Notes: generated by a model not told the origin, from the letters alone. Counted from the first letter of the stretch, positions 15,995-24,687 are shown. The stretch: DNA of 50,360 nucleotides from JALEFZ01 sp039817415 (GCA_039817415.1 JBCBVV010000047.1:1-50360), one strand, 5' to 3'. Made by a program: numbers and translations.

Positions 15995-17374
15995 ATGAAA
16001 GCTCAGCTGATTTGTCTAGCCTTTTCCCTCCTTTTCCTTCCTCAAATCCTTCTTAGTCAGGTTGTCATTCCTGCTTATACCTTTCTGGAGCTCGATTCTC
16101 TTTTGGTAGGTCAAGAAGATACGCTTGTCCTCAAGCTTTTCAATCCTTGGGAAAAAGATGTTCCCCTTCAGCCCGTTCTTTATGCTCGACCTGAAAGGCA
16201 AATTAAACTGACTTCCTTTCCCTCGGTCATTAAGGCAGGCGATACAATTGGACTCAAATTACTGATCAATCCCCTTCAAAATATACGCTCAGAGATACAA
16301 TTGTGCTTAAGAGGGGGAAATGATTACCATGACGTTTGGATCACATTTCGTACCTCCGCCATTTTACCTCATCCCTATTACCAAGGGACACAAAACATGA
16401 GTGGAAAAGGCTTACAAGAGAATTTAAAAAGGATTCTGAGTACTGGCCAACAACATTTTTCCTACAACAAAGGCAGAGATCTGATATTCATGGAGGTGGA
16501 CAATCAAAAGAATTACGACACTACCTTTATTGGAAATGGATTGTACTCTTTTTACACCCAAAACTTATATAAGGGGTATTCTTCTAGAAAGGAAGCCCAA
16601 AACATGGGACTGAATACGGAGCATATTTGGCCGCAGTCCAAGTTTGACAAAAAGTTTCCCATGAAGTCTGACCTCCATCATATTTATCCAGTAGAAATCA
16701 CAGTCAATAGCCACCGCTCCAATTATCCCTTCGGAACAGCCAAATCTGTATTATGGGAAAAAGACAGCGCCATTCTGAGTAAGGAACATCTTTTTCAACC
16801 CCCCAAACACGCTCGAGGAGCTGTAGCGAGAGCCCTGTTCTATATGGTCCTTCGCTATGAAAACTTTGGGAATTTCCTCGCGGGTCAGGAAGAAACCTTG
16901 TTGGAATGGCATCGCCAATATCCACCAACTGAAAGAGAACGGATTCGAAATGAACTGGTTTACCTTCATCAAGGAAACAGGAATCCCTTCGTAGACTATC
17001 CGCAATTGATTGATCGCTTATTGTTTCTCCTACCCAGTAAATCCAAGATGGTAAGTGTCCAATCAATTTTGTGGGGAAAATCGGCTAATCAATTTTATCC
17101 GATGGAAGAACCCCTTTTCGCAAAAAAGCCCTCTAATATTCGATCAACCTTCAAATGGGAGAAAAAAAGAATTCTCGCCTACAAGTGGAAAGACAAGGAT
17201 GTTAGCGAGTTCAGGATTTATCAAAAAGATGGTCGCTATTTATCACATATTGTACCCACGAAGAAAAGAAAGGGTCGTAGAGTTTTTTTCCCTGAATATC
17301 CCGATCAAGTATTGATTTTGGCTTTGAAGAAGGGGAAATGGATTCCTTTTCATGTCAAAGTCCCAAAAGATTGA
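15995..17374 (+). CDS. Secreted endonuclease I family nuclease
   Basis: 459 residues from the ATG at 15995. The frame is open from 15884, but only the internal start gives a signal peptide (MKAQLICLAFSLLFLPQILLSQ). A beta-rich N-terminal domain (about 25-130) with strands like VIKAGDTIGLKLLINPL precedes the endonuclease I domain (about 135-345). The catalytic region is clear: NTEHIWPQSKF (His-metal finger), MKSDLHHIYPVEITVNSHRSN and YPFG. These nucleases cut DNA and RNA non-specifically and depend on a divalent metal. The C-terminus is a short beta domain and does not look like a T9SS tag, so it may stay in the periplasm or be exported otherwise. Likely role: nutrient scavenging from extracellular nucleic acids. 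Confidence 0.9.
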   Translation: MKAQLICLAFSLLFLPQILLSQVVIPAYTFLELDSLLVGQEDTLVLKLFNPWEKDVPLQPVLYARPERQIKLTSFPSVIKAGDTIGLKLLINPLQNIRSEIQLCLRGGNDYHDVWITFRTSAILPHPYYQGTQNMSGKGLQENLKRILSTGQQHFSYNKGRDLIFMEVDNQKNYDTTFIGNGLYSFYTQNLYKGYSSRKEAQNMGLNTEHIWPQSKFDKKFPMKSDLHHIYPVEITVNSHRSNYPFGTAKSVLWEKDSAILSKEHLFQPPKHARGAVARALFYMVLRYENFGNFLAGQEETLLEWHRQYPPTERERIRNELVYLHQGNRNPFVDYPQLIDRLLFLLPSKSKMVSVQSILWGKSANQFYPMEEPLFAKKPSNIRSTFKWEKKRILAYKWKDKDVSEFRIYQKDGRYLSHIVPTKKRKGRRVFFPEYPDQVLILALKKGKWIPFHVKVPKD

Positions 17375-17430
17375 CCGGAATCATTGACCTGAAAGGAGTC
17401 TGCTAATTACTTTCGTGAAAAATTAATCAG

Positions 17431-18030
17431 ATGGCAAAGCGGAAGCTGAAACGTGTTGAAATCATCATTCTGGTAGGCTTTGTTACCTCCTCCATTACCT
17501 TTATCGCCTTGTGGCTATGGTGGAAGGCTCCTAACCGAGATATTTATATTCCAGATAACTACGAAGGATGGATCAGAATTAGCCATTCCGTCCAAGATGC
17601 CCCTGCCCTCCCCCTCGAAGATGGTGTCCAGCAATTGGTTTTGTCGGACTCGGGTTTGTTGTCCACCTCCACCAAATTGGACGTAGGATGGAGACGAGAT
17701 AAATTCTACTGGAAGAATAGCAAGGAAGAAATCCCAACTATTGGAGAAGGAGAGGAAGATATCATTCGTTATGTTTTTCCTTCCCGGCAATTCTCTCGCT
17801 TCTATGAAGATGTGATCAAAAGACTACCCTTAGGAAAGGATACATCATTCTTTGATGGAACCAAGATAGAAAAGGATCAATCTGGTCGTATCAGTTATCG
17901 TCCAGGCAAAAAAGCCCTTCAATATTTCTATGTTTCTGCGCAGGGAAGACCCTTGAGCTTTGTCCCTCCTCCCATCGAAGACGAGGATGCACTAAGGTCT
18001 ACAGAAGACCGGGAAATCAAGTTGGATTAA
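17431..18030 (+). CDS. Membrane-anchored protein of unknown function (DUF6843-like)
   Basis: 199 residues. A single N-terminal membrane helix (about 10-31, VEIIILVGFVTSSITFIALWLWW) anchors a periplasmic domain that starts IYIPDNYEGWIRI. That opening, a proposed strand followed by PxxYxGWVRI, recalls the DUF6843 family of Bacteroidota, but I am not certain. The remaining domain is charged, with a central VGWRRDKFYWKN and an acidic C-terminal tail. No catalytic motif is recognised. It is 56 bases after the endonuclease gene and 90 bases before proline dehydrogenase, so it may be transcribed with the nuclease. Confidence 0.75.
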   Translation: MAKRKLKRVEIIILVGFVTSSITFIALWLWWKAPNRDIYIPDNYEGWIRISHSVQDAPALPLEDGVQQLVLSDSGLLSTSTKLDVGWRRDKFYWKNSKEEIPTIGEGEEDIIRYVFPSRQFSRFYEDVIKRLPLGKDTSFFDGTKIEKDQSGRISYRPGKKALQYFYVSAQGRPLSFVPPPIEDEDALRSTEDREIKLD

Positions 18031-18066
18031 GACCACAATTTCATAAGAAAAAACAAAGATTCTCTT

Positions 18067-18099
18067 TTTGAGTTTTTGTAAATTGCATGGCTATATACG
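18067..18099 (+). promoter_or_regulatory. Candidate Bacteroidota promoter for proline dehydrogenase
   Basis: TTTG (18067-18070), a 21-base spacer and TATATACG (18092-18099) approximate TTTG-N19-21-TAnnTTTG. The start codon is at 18121, giving a short leader. The -7 box matches only partly. Confidence 0.35.
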
Positions 18100-18120
18100 A
18101 GCTACTGATACTGGATTACT

Positions 18121-19302
18121 ATGCAAAGCGTTTCCTCAAAAATTGACTTCAACAATACCGAACTAGCCTTCCAAGCCCAAGCGGATGCCAAGCTCAAGCG
18201 TACCTATTGGTTGTACAGAATGATCGAAAATCCCTTCCTGACCAAAATTGGTCCAGGGATGTTGACGACCGCCTTCAACATGGGATTGCCCATCAAAGGA
18301 ATGGTCAAAAATACCATTTATGACCTTTTCGTGGGCGGACCTTCCTTAAAGGAGGTAGACCGCAAAACTAAGTACCTGGCTAAATATGGGGTCAAGACTG
18401 CCCTGGATTATTCCGTTGAAGGAGAAAAGACTGAAGAAGGATTTGATGCCACCCAACAGGAATTTCTGGCAACCATACAAGTGGGACAGGAAAAGGACGA
18501 AGTAGCCTTCAGTGCCTTAAAAATGACGGGCTTGGCACGTTTTGGACTCATGGAAAAGATTCAGGCTGGGAAAGCACTTTCGGAGGCTGAAAACCAAGAA
18601 TGGGAGAGAGTCAAAGTGAGAATCGAGGAGATTGCAGCCCTTGGCCATACCCTCAACGTCCCCTTTTTCATAGATGCAGAAGAAACATGGATTCAACATC
18701 CCATCGATGAGCTAACCGAAATGCTCATGATGCGGTATAATACAAAGGCTCCTATCGTGTGGCAAACCGTACAGTTTTACCGCCATGATCGCTTGGCCTA
18801 CCTGAAAAGACTGATTGCACACAGCAAGGAAAATGGATATATACTCGCCGTTAAGTTGGTAAGAGGGGCTTACCAAGAGAAGGAAAGAAAAAGAGCTGAG
18901 GATATGGGCTATCCAGATCCCATCCAGCCCAACAAAGAAGCCACAGATAGAGACTACAATGCAGGGCTAAAGTTATGCATTGATAACCATGATCACGTAG
19001 CCGTTTGCGCTGCCAGTCATAACGAGTTTAGCTGTAAGTACCTGACAGAATTGATGGCCGCAAAAGGCATTGAACCCAAGCACCCTTGGGTTTGGTTTTC
19101 TCAACTGCTTTCTATGTCTGACCACATATCCTTCAACCTCGCCCACCACGGCTATAATGTAGCTAAGTACCTGCCCTATGGCCCCGTAAAGGCCGTGATG
19201 CCTTATATGATGCGCCGCGCCCAGGAAAACACCTCCATTGCAGGTCAGTCCACCAGAGAGGTGGAGTTGTTGAAAAGGGAGATGAAGAGAAGGGGGATTT
19301 AG
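18121..19302 (+). CDS. Proline dehydrogenase
   Basis: 393 residues, the length of the monofunctional ProDH of Bacteroidota. It oxidises L-proline to pyrroline-5-carboxylate with FAD and passes electrons to quinones at the inner membrane. The TIM-barrel motifs are present: FFIDAEETW, the signature KLVRGAYQEKERKRA with the conserved Tyr and Arg, and VKAVMPYMMRRAQENTS near the end with the two arginines that bind the proline carboxylate. The partner pyrroline-5-carboxylate dehydrogenase is not in the window. A promoter-like sequence precedes it and a hairpin follows. Confidence 0.93.
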   Translation: MQSVSSKIDFNNTELAFQAQADAKLKRTYWLYRMIENPFLTKIGPGMLTTAFNMGLPIKGMVKNTIYDLFVGGPSLKEVDRKTKYLAKYGVKTALDYSVEGEKTEEGFDATQQEFLATIQVGQEKDEVAFSALKMTGLARFGLMEKIQAGKALSEAENQEWERVKVRIEEIAALGHTLNVPFFIDAEETWIQHPIDELTEMLMMRYNTKAPIVWQTVQFYRHDRLAYLKRLIAHSKENGYILAVKLVRGAYQEKERKRAEDMGYPDPIQPNKEATDRDYNAGLKLCIDNHDHVAVCAASHNEFSCKYLTELMAAKGIEPKHPWVWFSQLLSMSDHISFNLAHHGYNVAKYLPYGPVKAVMPYMMRRAQENTSIAGQSTREVELLKREMKRRGI

Positions 19303-19336
19303 GATTTGAGACAAGGAATTTTCCCTGCCTCAAATC
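19303..19336. terminator. Hairpin between convergent proline dehydrogenase and orphan gene
   Basis: GATTTGAG (19303-19310) and CTCAAATC (19329-19336) form an 8-bp stem that fills the gap between the two stop codons. There is no T run, so a terminator role is plausible but weak. Confidence 0.4.
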
Positions 19337-19339
19337 GGT

Positions 19340-19738
19340 CTAGCTATTACATTCTTCCCATTGCCAAGTCCAATCATCAGAACCATTTGGATCCGGACCC
19401 AGAGACTGCTTCCAAAACCTTACATAGGACGGGTAAACATTCATCCAAAATTTTACACCCTGAGGAATACCCAAAATATTTAGATAAACTAATTCACCTT
19501 GGATTTCTTTGTAGCCATTTTTCCTTTTTATGGAAGTAATTTTTGTAACCTTATTAAACTCCCTACCCTCAAAACACCCATTAAAATACTGCTTACACCA
19601 ATTAGAGACATATCTCTTAGTATCTGGATAATTACCCTTTGGTCTGGGCGGCTGAGCCATTGATTTCGTCATAAAGAGTATCCCTATCAGAAGGAAAATC
19701 CCAATACATACATTCCTTTTTAAATCTGTTGCTTGCAT
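19340..19738 (-). CDS. Small exported protein of unknown function
   Basis: 132 residues with a signal peptide (charged MQATDLKRN, a hydrophobic core, then KSMAQPP). The mature part of about 103 residues contains three Cys, WCKQYFNGC and the C-terminal EECNS, and many aromatic residues (VKFWMNVYPSYVRFWKQ, DDWTWQWEEC). I do not recognise the family. The gene is AT-rich; one 60-base stretch (19501-19560) has only 16 G+C. It lies in an AT-rich island with the gene at 19970, from which it diverges. It may be a recently acquired orphan; a link to its neighbour is only a guess from position. Confidence 0.6.
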   Translation of the reverse strand: MQATDLKRNVCIGIFLLIGILFMTKSMAQPPRPKGNYPDTKRYVSNWCKQYFNGCFEGREFNKVTKITSIKRKNGYKEIQGELVYLNILGIPQGVKFWMNVYPSYVRFWKQSLGPDPNGSDDWTWQWEECNS

Positions 19739-19849
19739 AACTATTTGTGGTTAATTGTTTAAACCAAAGGGACAAATACCTCCGATCTAAAGCAACACAA
19801 ACCACTCATATTCAACTCTTTTCAACAGAATTCAGTATTCAATGAGACT

Positions 19850-19880
19850 ATTCCTTTCTTTCAAAGAAATTCCTTTGAAT
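19850..19880. promoter_or_regulatory. Candidate operator dyad in divergent region
   Basis: TTCAAAG (19860-19866) and CTTTGAA (19873-19879) form a dyad with a 6-base spacer. ATTCCTTT also occurs as a direct repeat at 19850 and 19869. The element sits between the divergent orphan genes, about 90 bases before the ATG at 19970, and could control either. Confidence 0.4.
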
Positions 19881-19969
19881 TCAGAGTTTTCAAACTATTC
19901 AAATGAACTTATTTTTGGACTAATGAAAATTAACAGTATTTCATATACTATAGCTGATCATAAAATGAT

Positions 19970-21331
19970 ATGGAACAATTAGATAAGATAATTGAAGACC
20001 TAGAAAAACTCCTAGAAGATCTTAAAAGGCCCCCATTTAAAGGATTTGGTGACTTCCGAGATTGGGTGATAAGTTCAAATAAAATCCAAAACACCACCAA
20101 CATCACTCGATCCGGATTTCACGAATTATTCCATGAATTAAAGCGAGCAAAAATTGCGGGTCGTACCTATACAAAAAAGGAATGGGACCAATATGTGAGG
20201 ATAATAGAGGCTTTTAATCTTTACAGAGGTGAAATACTAGAAAAGGAAAAACTCTCGGAAAGAACCAACACTGAGGAATTCTATGGATACTCTTGGTTAG
20301 GCTATTTTTTCCATTCCTCCATCCATTCAGAGGCAAAAATGGGACGAATAAGATTAACTGTCTCTAGAAGTGGAGAAGTCATCTTACATAATATAAGCGG
20401 CGGTCTAAGCCCTACGTACATAGGGAGTTTTAATTTAATACGAGATTCAATAGGAATTTTTGATCTAAGATGTAGTGAAATGCCAAGTAAAAGGTTATTT
20501 TTTCAAGTAACCATGGGGCCATCTCCCAGAGAATTAGCTCTTGGAATTTATTTGAGTCATTGGAATAATACCTCTATTATGTCTGGGACAATTGTCCTGG
20601 AATTGATTACGGATACCACCAAGAATATCGATAGTAAACTCCTTTCCTACCGTCATGAATCAGAGGAATTTTTCGCAGTAGACCCAGCAATCAGAAGATA
20701 TTTGTCAAGAAAAAATTTAAATCAAATCAAATTACCCAATGCCGTCTACTCCAAGAAAGACTTAAGAGCCATGCTCACGAAATATAGGACAAACAAAAGA
20801 AGCTTATTCTTTAATGAAGATAAACCAACCTTATTTCTATCTACCCCAACCAATTCCATTTCTGAAGAAAGATTTCAAAAAAATAAAGAAAGTATCGACT
20901 TTATCCTCTCAGCCATACAAGAAACGATCCCAGATTTGAAGATCATTTTTGGTGGTAAAAGAAGAACAGTTATAGAAAAGACTTCATTCCTAGATAAAAT
21001 GGAGCATATGAAGCGAACTCAATTTTTTGTTCTGATACATGACTCTCCAGAGGCAAAGTCTGCTTCAATCATGGAACTTGCCTGGGCACTAATTTTTTGT
21101 AAGGTTGTTATAGTATTCTATAAGGAAGGAGCTATACCGGAACTTCTACCTCATCTTCATAATAGTCGGAGATTAAACTATTTCACTGCCATTCCCATAA
21201 ATTCTTTAAATCAAGAAAAGGAAAAAATTAAAGATAAAATGATTATTGAATTGCTTCATCAACTTCGAGGAGAATATGAAGACCTTGAGGGCGAACAAAA
21301 CTGGTTCTTTCCAAATGGCTCTTTTTCCTGA
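19970..21331 (+). CDS. Putative three-domain signalling/effector protein with Rossmann nucleotide-hydrolase-like C-terminus
   Basis: 453 residues, family not recognised by name. Residues 1-95 are mostly helical and charged. Residues about 104-212 form a beta-rich module (YGYSWLGYFFHS, GRIRLTVSRSGEVILHN, TYIGSFNLI, LFFQVTMGPSPRELALGIYLS, GTIVLELI). I have seen this strand order in Bacteroidota proteins as a sensor-like barrel attached to different output domains. Residues about 284-410 look like a Rossmann-type alpha/beta domain: strand PTLFLSTPT, strand DLKIIFGG, strand QFFVLIHDS, then SASIMELAWALIFCKVVIVFY with E369 where nucleoside deoxyribosyltransferase or TIR-like folds place their catalytic Glu. 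No signal peptide or membrane helix is seen. The gene is AT-rich against its flanks. Inference: a sensor-effector acting on nucleotides or NAD, possibly anti-phage. Confidence 0.7.
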   Translation: MEQLDKIIEDLEKLLEDLKRPPFKGFGDFRDWVISSNKIQNTTNITRSGFHELFHELKRAKIAGRTYTKKEWDQYVRIIEAFNLYRGEILEKEKLSERTNTEEFYGYSWLGYFFHSSIHSEAKMGRIRLTVSRSGEVILHNISGGLSPTYIGSFNLIRDSIGIFDLRCSEMPSKRLFFQVTMGPSPRELALGIYLSHWNNTSIMSGTIVLELITDTTKNIDSKLLSYRHESEEFFAVDPAIRRYLSRKNLNQIKLPNAVYSKKDLRAMLTKYRTNKRSLFFNEDKPTLFLSTPTNSISEERFQKNKESIDFILSAIQETIPDLKIIFGGKRRTVIEKTSFLDKMEHMKRTQFFVLIHDSPEAKSASIMELAWALIFCKVVIVFYKEGAIPELLPHLHNSRRLNYFTAIPINSLNQEKEKIKDKMIIELLHQLRGEYEDLEGEQNWFFPNGSFS

Positions 21332-21385
21332 ATATCACCTCGATTATTCTCAACTTTATCCACATATGATTTCCTAAATTTTTTC

Positions 21386-21415
21386 GTTGTTTATTGGCTG
21401 TAACTTTTATATTTA
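21386..21415 (+). promoter_or_regulatory. Candidate Bacteroidota promoter for the PhoH gene
   Basis: GTTG (21386-21389), an 18-base spacer and TATATTTA (21408-21415) resemble TTTG-N19-21-TAnnTTTG. It lies 107 bases before the ATG at 21522, in the 190-base gap after the effector-like gene. Confidence 0.4.
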
Positions 21416-21521
21416 GGTTACATCAAAAAGCTGGTTCGTCCGAAGCCATACCAGCGATTGAACGCCTACAATAACAACCAGAGAACAGCTATAAGCTATT
21501 TTCTGAACAGGAAATATACAT

Positions 21522-22850
21522 ATGGTTCAACATGCCAGGAGAAAGATCTTTGTATTGGATACCTCTGTCATTCTCCACGATCACGACGCCATCAACAACT
21601 TCGAGGAAAACGATGTTGCCATTCCCATCACTGTATTGGAAGAACTTGATCACCTAAAGCAAGGAAATTCCATGAAGAATTTTGAGGCGAGGGAGTTTAT
21701 CCGCTTTATTGATTCTATCGCCTACAAATTCACCCTCAAAGACTGGATTCAGATTCCAGGCGAAGGGAAGGGGAGATTTAAGGTAGTCATGCCCAATGGT
21801 GGACCTTCCGTGGATGCCATCAAAATATTCGACGACAACAAACCAGACCATAAAATTCTGAATGCTGCCATAGCGCTTCAGGAACATGAGACGGATTCAA
21901 GGGTCATACTTGTCACCAAAGACATCAACCTCCGTCTCAAAGCCAAAGCCTTGAACCTGCCAGCCGAGGACTACGAAACTGGCAAGATCAAGGACCTGAA
22001 TTACCATGGAAGATCACAGGTTGAGAATATATCTTCTGCGGTGATCAATAAGATATTTGAAAATGGGACCATTGGGGTCAAAGAAGTGTTTGAGGACAAG
22101 CAGGTGGAAAACCATTACTATGTGCTGAAAAACGGCACACAGTCTACCCTTGCCTACTACAACGCCCAAACCAAAAGCCTAGACAGGGTAGAAAAGTCAA
22201 CTGCCTATGGGATCAAACCCAAAAATGCAGAACAAACTTTTGCGTTACATGCCGTCTTCAATCCAGAGGTGAGGTTGGTAACTATCCAAGGGGTAGCTGG
22301 AACGGGGAAAACGCTCTTGGCACTTGCTGGAGCCTTGGAACAAAGAAGAGACTTCAGACAAATCCTGATTGCCAGGCCAGTTATACCGTTGGGAAACAAA
22401 GATATTGGCTTTTTGCCTGGAGACATTAAGGACAAGTTAAATCCCTATATGGAACCACTTTGGGATAATTTGCGCTTTGTGAAGAATCAGTTCAAGCCAT
22501 CGGAGAAACGCTACAAGGCAATTGAAGAAATGGTGACGCAGGAGAAAATCATGATTACCCCTTTGGCTTATATCAGAGGTCGAAGCTTAGATAAGGTTAT
22601 CTTTATCATTGATGAAGCGCAAAACTTGACGCCACACGAGATTAAAACCATTATTACACGTGCTGGAGCAGAGACCAAACTGATATTTACAGGAGATATC
22701 CACCAGATTGATACGCCTTATTTGGATGCACAATCAAACGGACTTTCCTATGTCATTGACAAACTCAAGGGAAATAAGCTATACGCGCACATTACCCTTG
22801 AAAAAGGTGAAAGATCAGAATTAGCTAACTTAGCTACCGAATTGTTATAA
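21522..22850 (+). CDS. PIN domain-PhoH fusion protein (PhoH2/YlaK type)
   Basis: 442 residues. The N-terminal PIN ribonuclease domain (about 8-150) has the acidic residues of the metal site: D13 in VLDTSVI, E40/E41 in VLEELDHLK and D134 in VTKDINLRLKAKA. The C-terminal PhoH ATPase (about 240-442) has Walker A GVAGTGKT (257-264) and Walker B VIFIIDEAQNLTP (359-371). PhoH2 proteins couple RNA unwinding with RNA cleavage and use ATP. It is cytoplasmic. The gene is followed after 28 bases by the papain-like protease gene, which may be co-transcribed. The G+C content returns to the normal level here (32 of 60 in 22261-22320), unlike the island just upstream. Confidence 0.93.
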   Translation: MVQHARRKIFVLDTSVILHDHDAINNFEENDVAIPITVLEELDHLKQGNSMKNFEAREFIRFIDSIAYKFTLKDWIQIPGEGKGRFKVVMPNGGPSVDAIKIFDDNKPDHKILNAAIALQEHETDSRVILVTKDINLRLKAKALNLPAEDYETGKIKDLNYHGRSQVENISSAVINKIFENGTIGVKEVFEDKQVENHYYVLKNGTQSTLAYYNAQTKSLDRVEKSTAYGIKPKNAEQTFALHAVFNPEVRLVTIQGVAGTGKTLLALAGALEQRRDFRQILIARPVIPLGNKDIGFLPGDIKDKLNPYMEPLWDNLRFVKNQFKPSEKRYKAIEEMVTQEKIMITPLAYIRGRSLDKVIFIIDEAQNLTPHEIKTIITRAGAETKLIFTGDIHQIDTPYLDAQSNGLSYVIDKLKGNKLYAHITLEKGERSELANLATELL

Positions 22851-22878
22851 TTAAACTACCTAGCCAACTAGAATTGCC

Positions 22879-24438
22879 ATGCCTATTAGAATGGAAGAAG
22901 ATCCGAATCAGGGTCAACAGAATAATGACAACCGCCCCAATAACCCCGGAGGGGGAGGAGGAATCGGAGGTCTGGGAAAATTACTCCCCTTTCTGCTATT
23001 GTTTTTGTTCAAGCGCCCCAAACTGATCATTCCCGTTCTGTTGATAGGTGGCGCATGGTATTTCTTCTTCGGAGGTGCAGAATTTCTGAACAATGCAGGT
23101 GGCGGAGGTATAGAAGACTCTCCCTTTAGTACTGGGGCTACCTATAATGAGGCAAAGTTTCTGGAAACCGAGATTTTTGAGCCCTTGGCCTATGGTTCCA
23201 ATGGCGTTCCATCCTCCTTTTCCTTGTTAAAATATGCTCCCCCCAGACAAAACCAGGGAAGACAGGGTTCATGTGTGGGTTGGGCATCAGCTTACGCGGC
23301 TAGATCCATTCTATATGCTAGAGAAACGGGCAAAAATCCTTCTCAGGTTCCCTTTAGCCCATCCTTCCTCTACAACCATATCGCTATTCCTAATTCCAAT
23401 TGTCAGGGTTCTTATTTACCTGATGCCATGGGCTTTATGAAGCAGTACGGATCATTGCCCTTGAGCCAGTTTCCTTACGATCCAAGTACTTGTAGACTAA
23501 GAGCTTCTGATTCTGAGGCCAGAGTCGCCTCCCAATTCAAGGTGAGAGGATACCAGCGTTTGACCAAAGGACGAAGCACTCCAGATATGCAGGCCATTCG
23601 CCAGTATATTGCCAAAGGAGGTCCAGTGGTGATCGGAATGGAAGTAGGAGGAAGCTTCATGCAGGCGATGGAAGGAAGAAAACTATGGCAACCCACCCAA
23701 AGAGATAGAAGTAAAAGAGGATTTGGTGGACACGCTATGTGTGTGATTGGATACGATGACAACTTTGCTGGTGGTGCTTTCCAAATCATGAATTCATGGG
23801 GGCCAGAATGGGGAGAGAATGGTGTATGTTGGGTAACCTACAGAGACTTTGACTTCTACGTCATGGAGGCCTATGGTTTGTATCCAATGGGGCAATCCGT
23901 TCAAGCCAACAAAGACCGGCTAGCGGTGAAGTTCGCCTTGGTTCTCAACAATGGAGGAAGATCCGTTCAATTGAGAAATACAGGTGGGAATACCTTCAAG
24001 ACCATGCAGGCTTTGAACAAAGGAGATAAATTCAAAATCGCTGTTACCAACTCTGTGGAGTGTTACACATATGTATTTGGAGCAGAAACCGATGGTTCTT
24101 CCTATGTTCTATTCCCTTACACCAACAAACACTCAGCCTATTGCGGATTGACAGGGGTGAGATTATTCCCAAGAGATTATTCTATGGTTCCTGATGGATT
24201 AGGAAACCAGGATTACATGGCAGTGGTCGTTTCCAAAAGGGAATTGGATTATCAGGCCATTAACAACGCCATCAATTCGGCTAGGGGAAATAACTACGCT
24301 GAAAAAGTTAACAATGCCTTAAGAAGCAAATTCATCCCGAATGTGAAGTATTCAGGGGGAACAGAGATTAGCTTCGACGGAAAAATTCAGGGAAGCAAAG
24401 ATGCAGTAGCAGTTGTCATGGCTATTGACAAAAAATAA
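22879..24438 (+). CDS. Membrane-anchored C1 (papain-like) cysteine peptidase with DUF4384-like domain
   Basis: 519 residues. A Gln/Asn/Gly-rich N-terminus (1-33) is followed by membrane-spanning hydrophobic segments (about 35-64) and a second Gly-rich linker. The papain-like domain (about 100-335) has its full set: oxyanion Gln126, nucleophile C132 in QGSCVGWASAYA, H284 in FGGHAMCVIGYDD and N304 in MNSWGPEWGENG. The C-terminal part (about 350-519) contains KFKIAVTNSVECYTYVFG and SSYVLFPY, typical of DUF4384, a domain found with surface and signalling proteases. The protein likely cleaves or crosslinks proteins at the cell envelope. It follows PIN-PhoH closely; the reason for this pairing is unclear. 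A terminator lies 20 bases behind. Confidence 0.88.
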   Translation: MPIRMEEDPNQGQQNNDNRPNNPGGGGGIGGLGKLLPFLLLFLFKRPKLIIPVLLIGGAWYFFFGGAEFLNNAGGGGIEDSPFSTGATYNEAKFLETEIFEPLAYGSNGVPSSFSLLKYAPPRQNQGRQGSCVGWASAYAARSILYARETGKNPSQVPFSPSFLYNHIAIPNSNCQGSYLPDAMGFMKQYGSLPLSQFPYDPSTCRLRASDSEARVASQFKVRGYQRLTKGRSTPDMQAIRQYIAKGGPVVIGMEVGGSFMQAMEGRKLWQPTQRDRSKRGFGGHAMCVIGYDDNFAGGAFQIMNSWGPEWGENGVCWVTYRDFDFYVMEAYGLYPMGQSVQANKDRLAVKFALVLNNGGRSVQLRNTGGNTFKTMQALNKGDKFKIAVTNSVECYTYVFGAETDGSSYVLFPYTNKHSAYCGLTGVRLFPRDYSMVPDGLGNQDYMAVVVSKRELDYQAINNAINSARGNNYAEKVNNALRSKFIPNVKYSGGTEISFDGKIQGSKDAVAVVMAIDKK

Positions 24439-24458
24439 TTCCTACCATACATATTGAG

Positions 24459-24492
24459 AAGAGCTGCGAAGTTAAGATTCGCAGCTCTTTGT
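24459..24492 (+). terminator. Intrinsic terminator after C1 peptidase
   Basis: AAGAGCTGCGAA (24459-24470) pairs with TTCGCAGCTCTT (24478-24489) with a 7-base loop, followed by TTGTATTTG. Confidence 0.8.
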
Positions 24493-24687
24493 ATTTGGTC
24501 TCCTTACGGTGGGTCGACCGCAGTTAAAAATACCCTAAATTGCTCATAATCAATGAAATAACCCAGCCTTTCCTTGCTTATTTTTTGGATAGTCGCAGCT
24601 AACAATAAGTTATAGTGATCGACAGGTTTGGTGATTTACCGTTTTTTTGGATGCGAAACTATAACAGGACTAGCTACAATAGTGTAT

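Noticed and set aside
19303..21500. Integrated mobile element with att sites
   Set aside because: No integrase, transposase, tRNA or flanking direct repeats were seen; composition alone does not prove an element.
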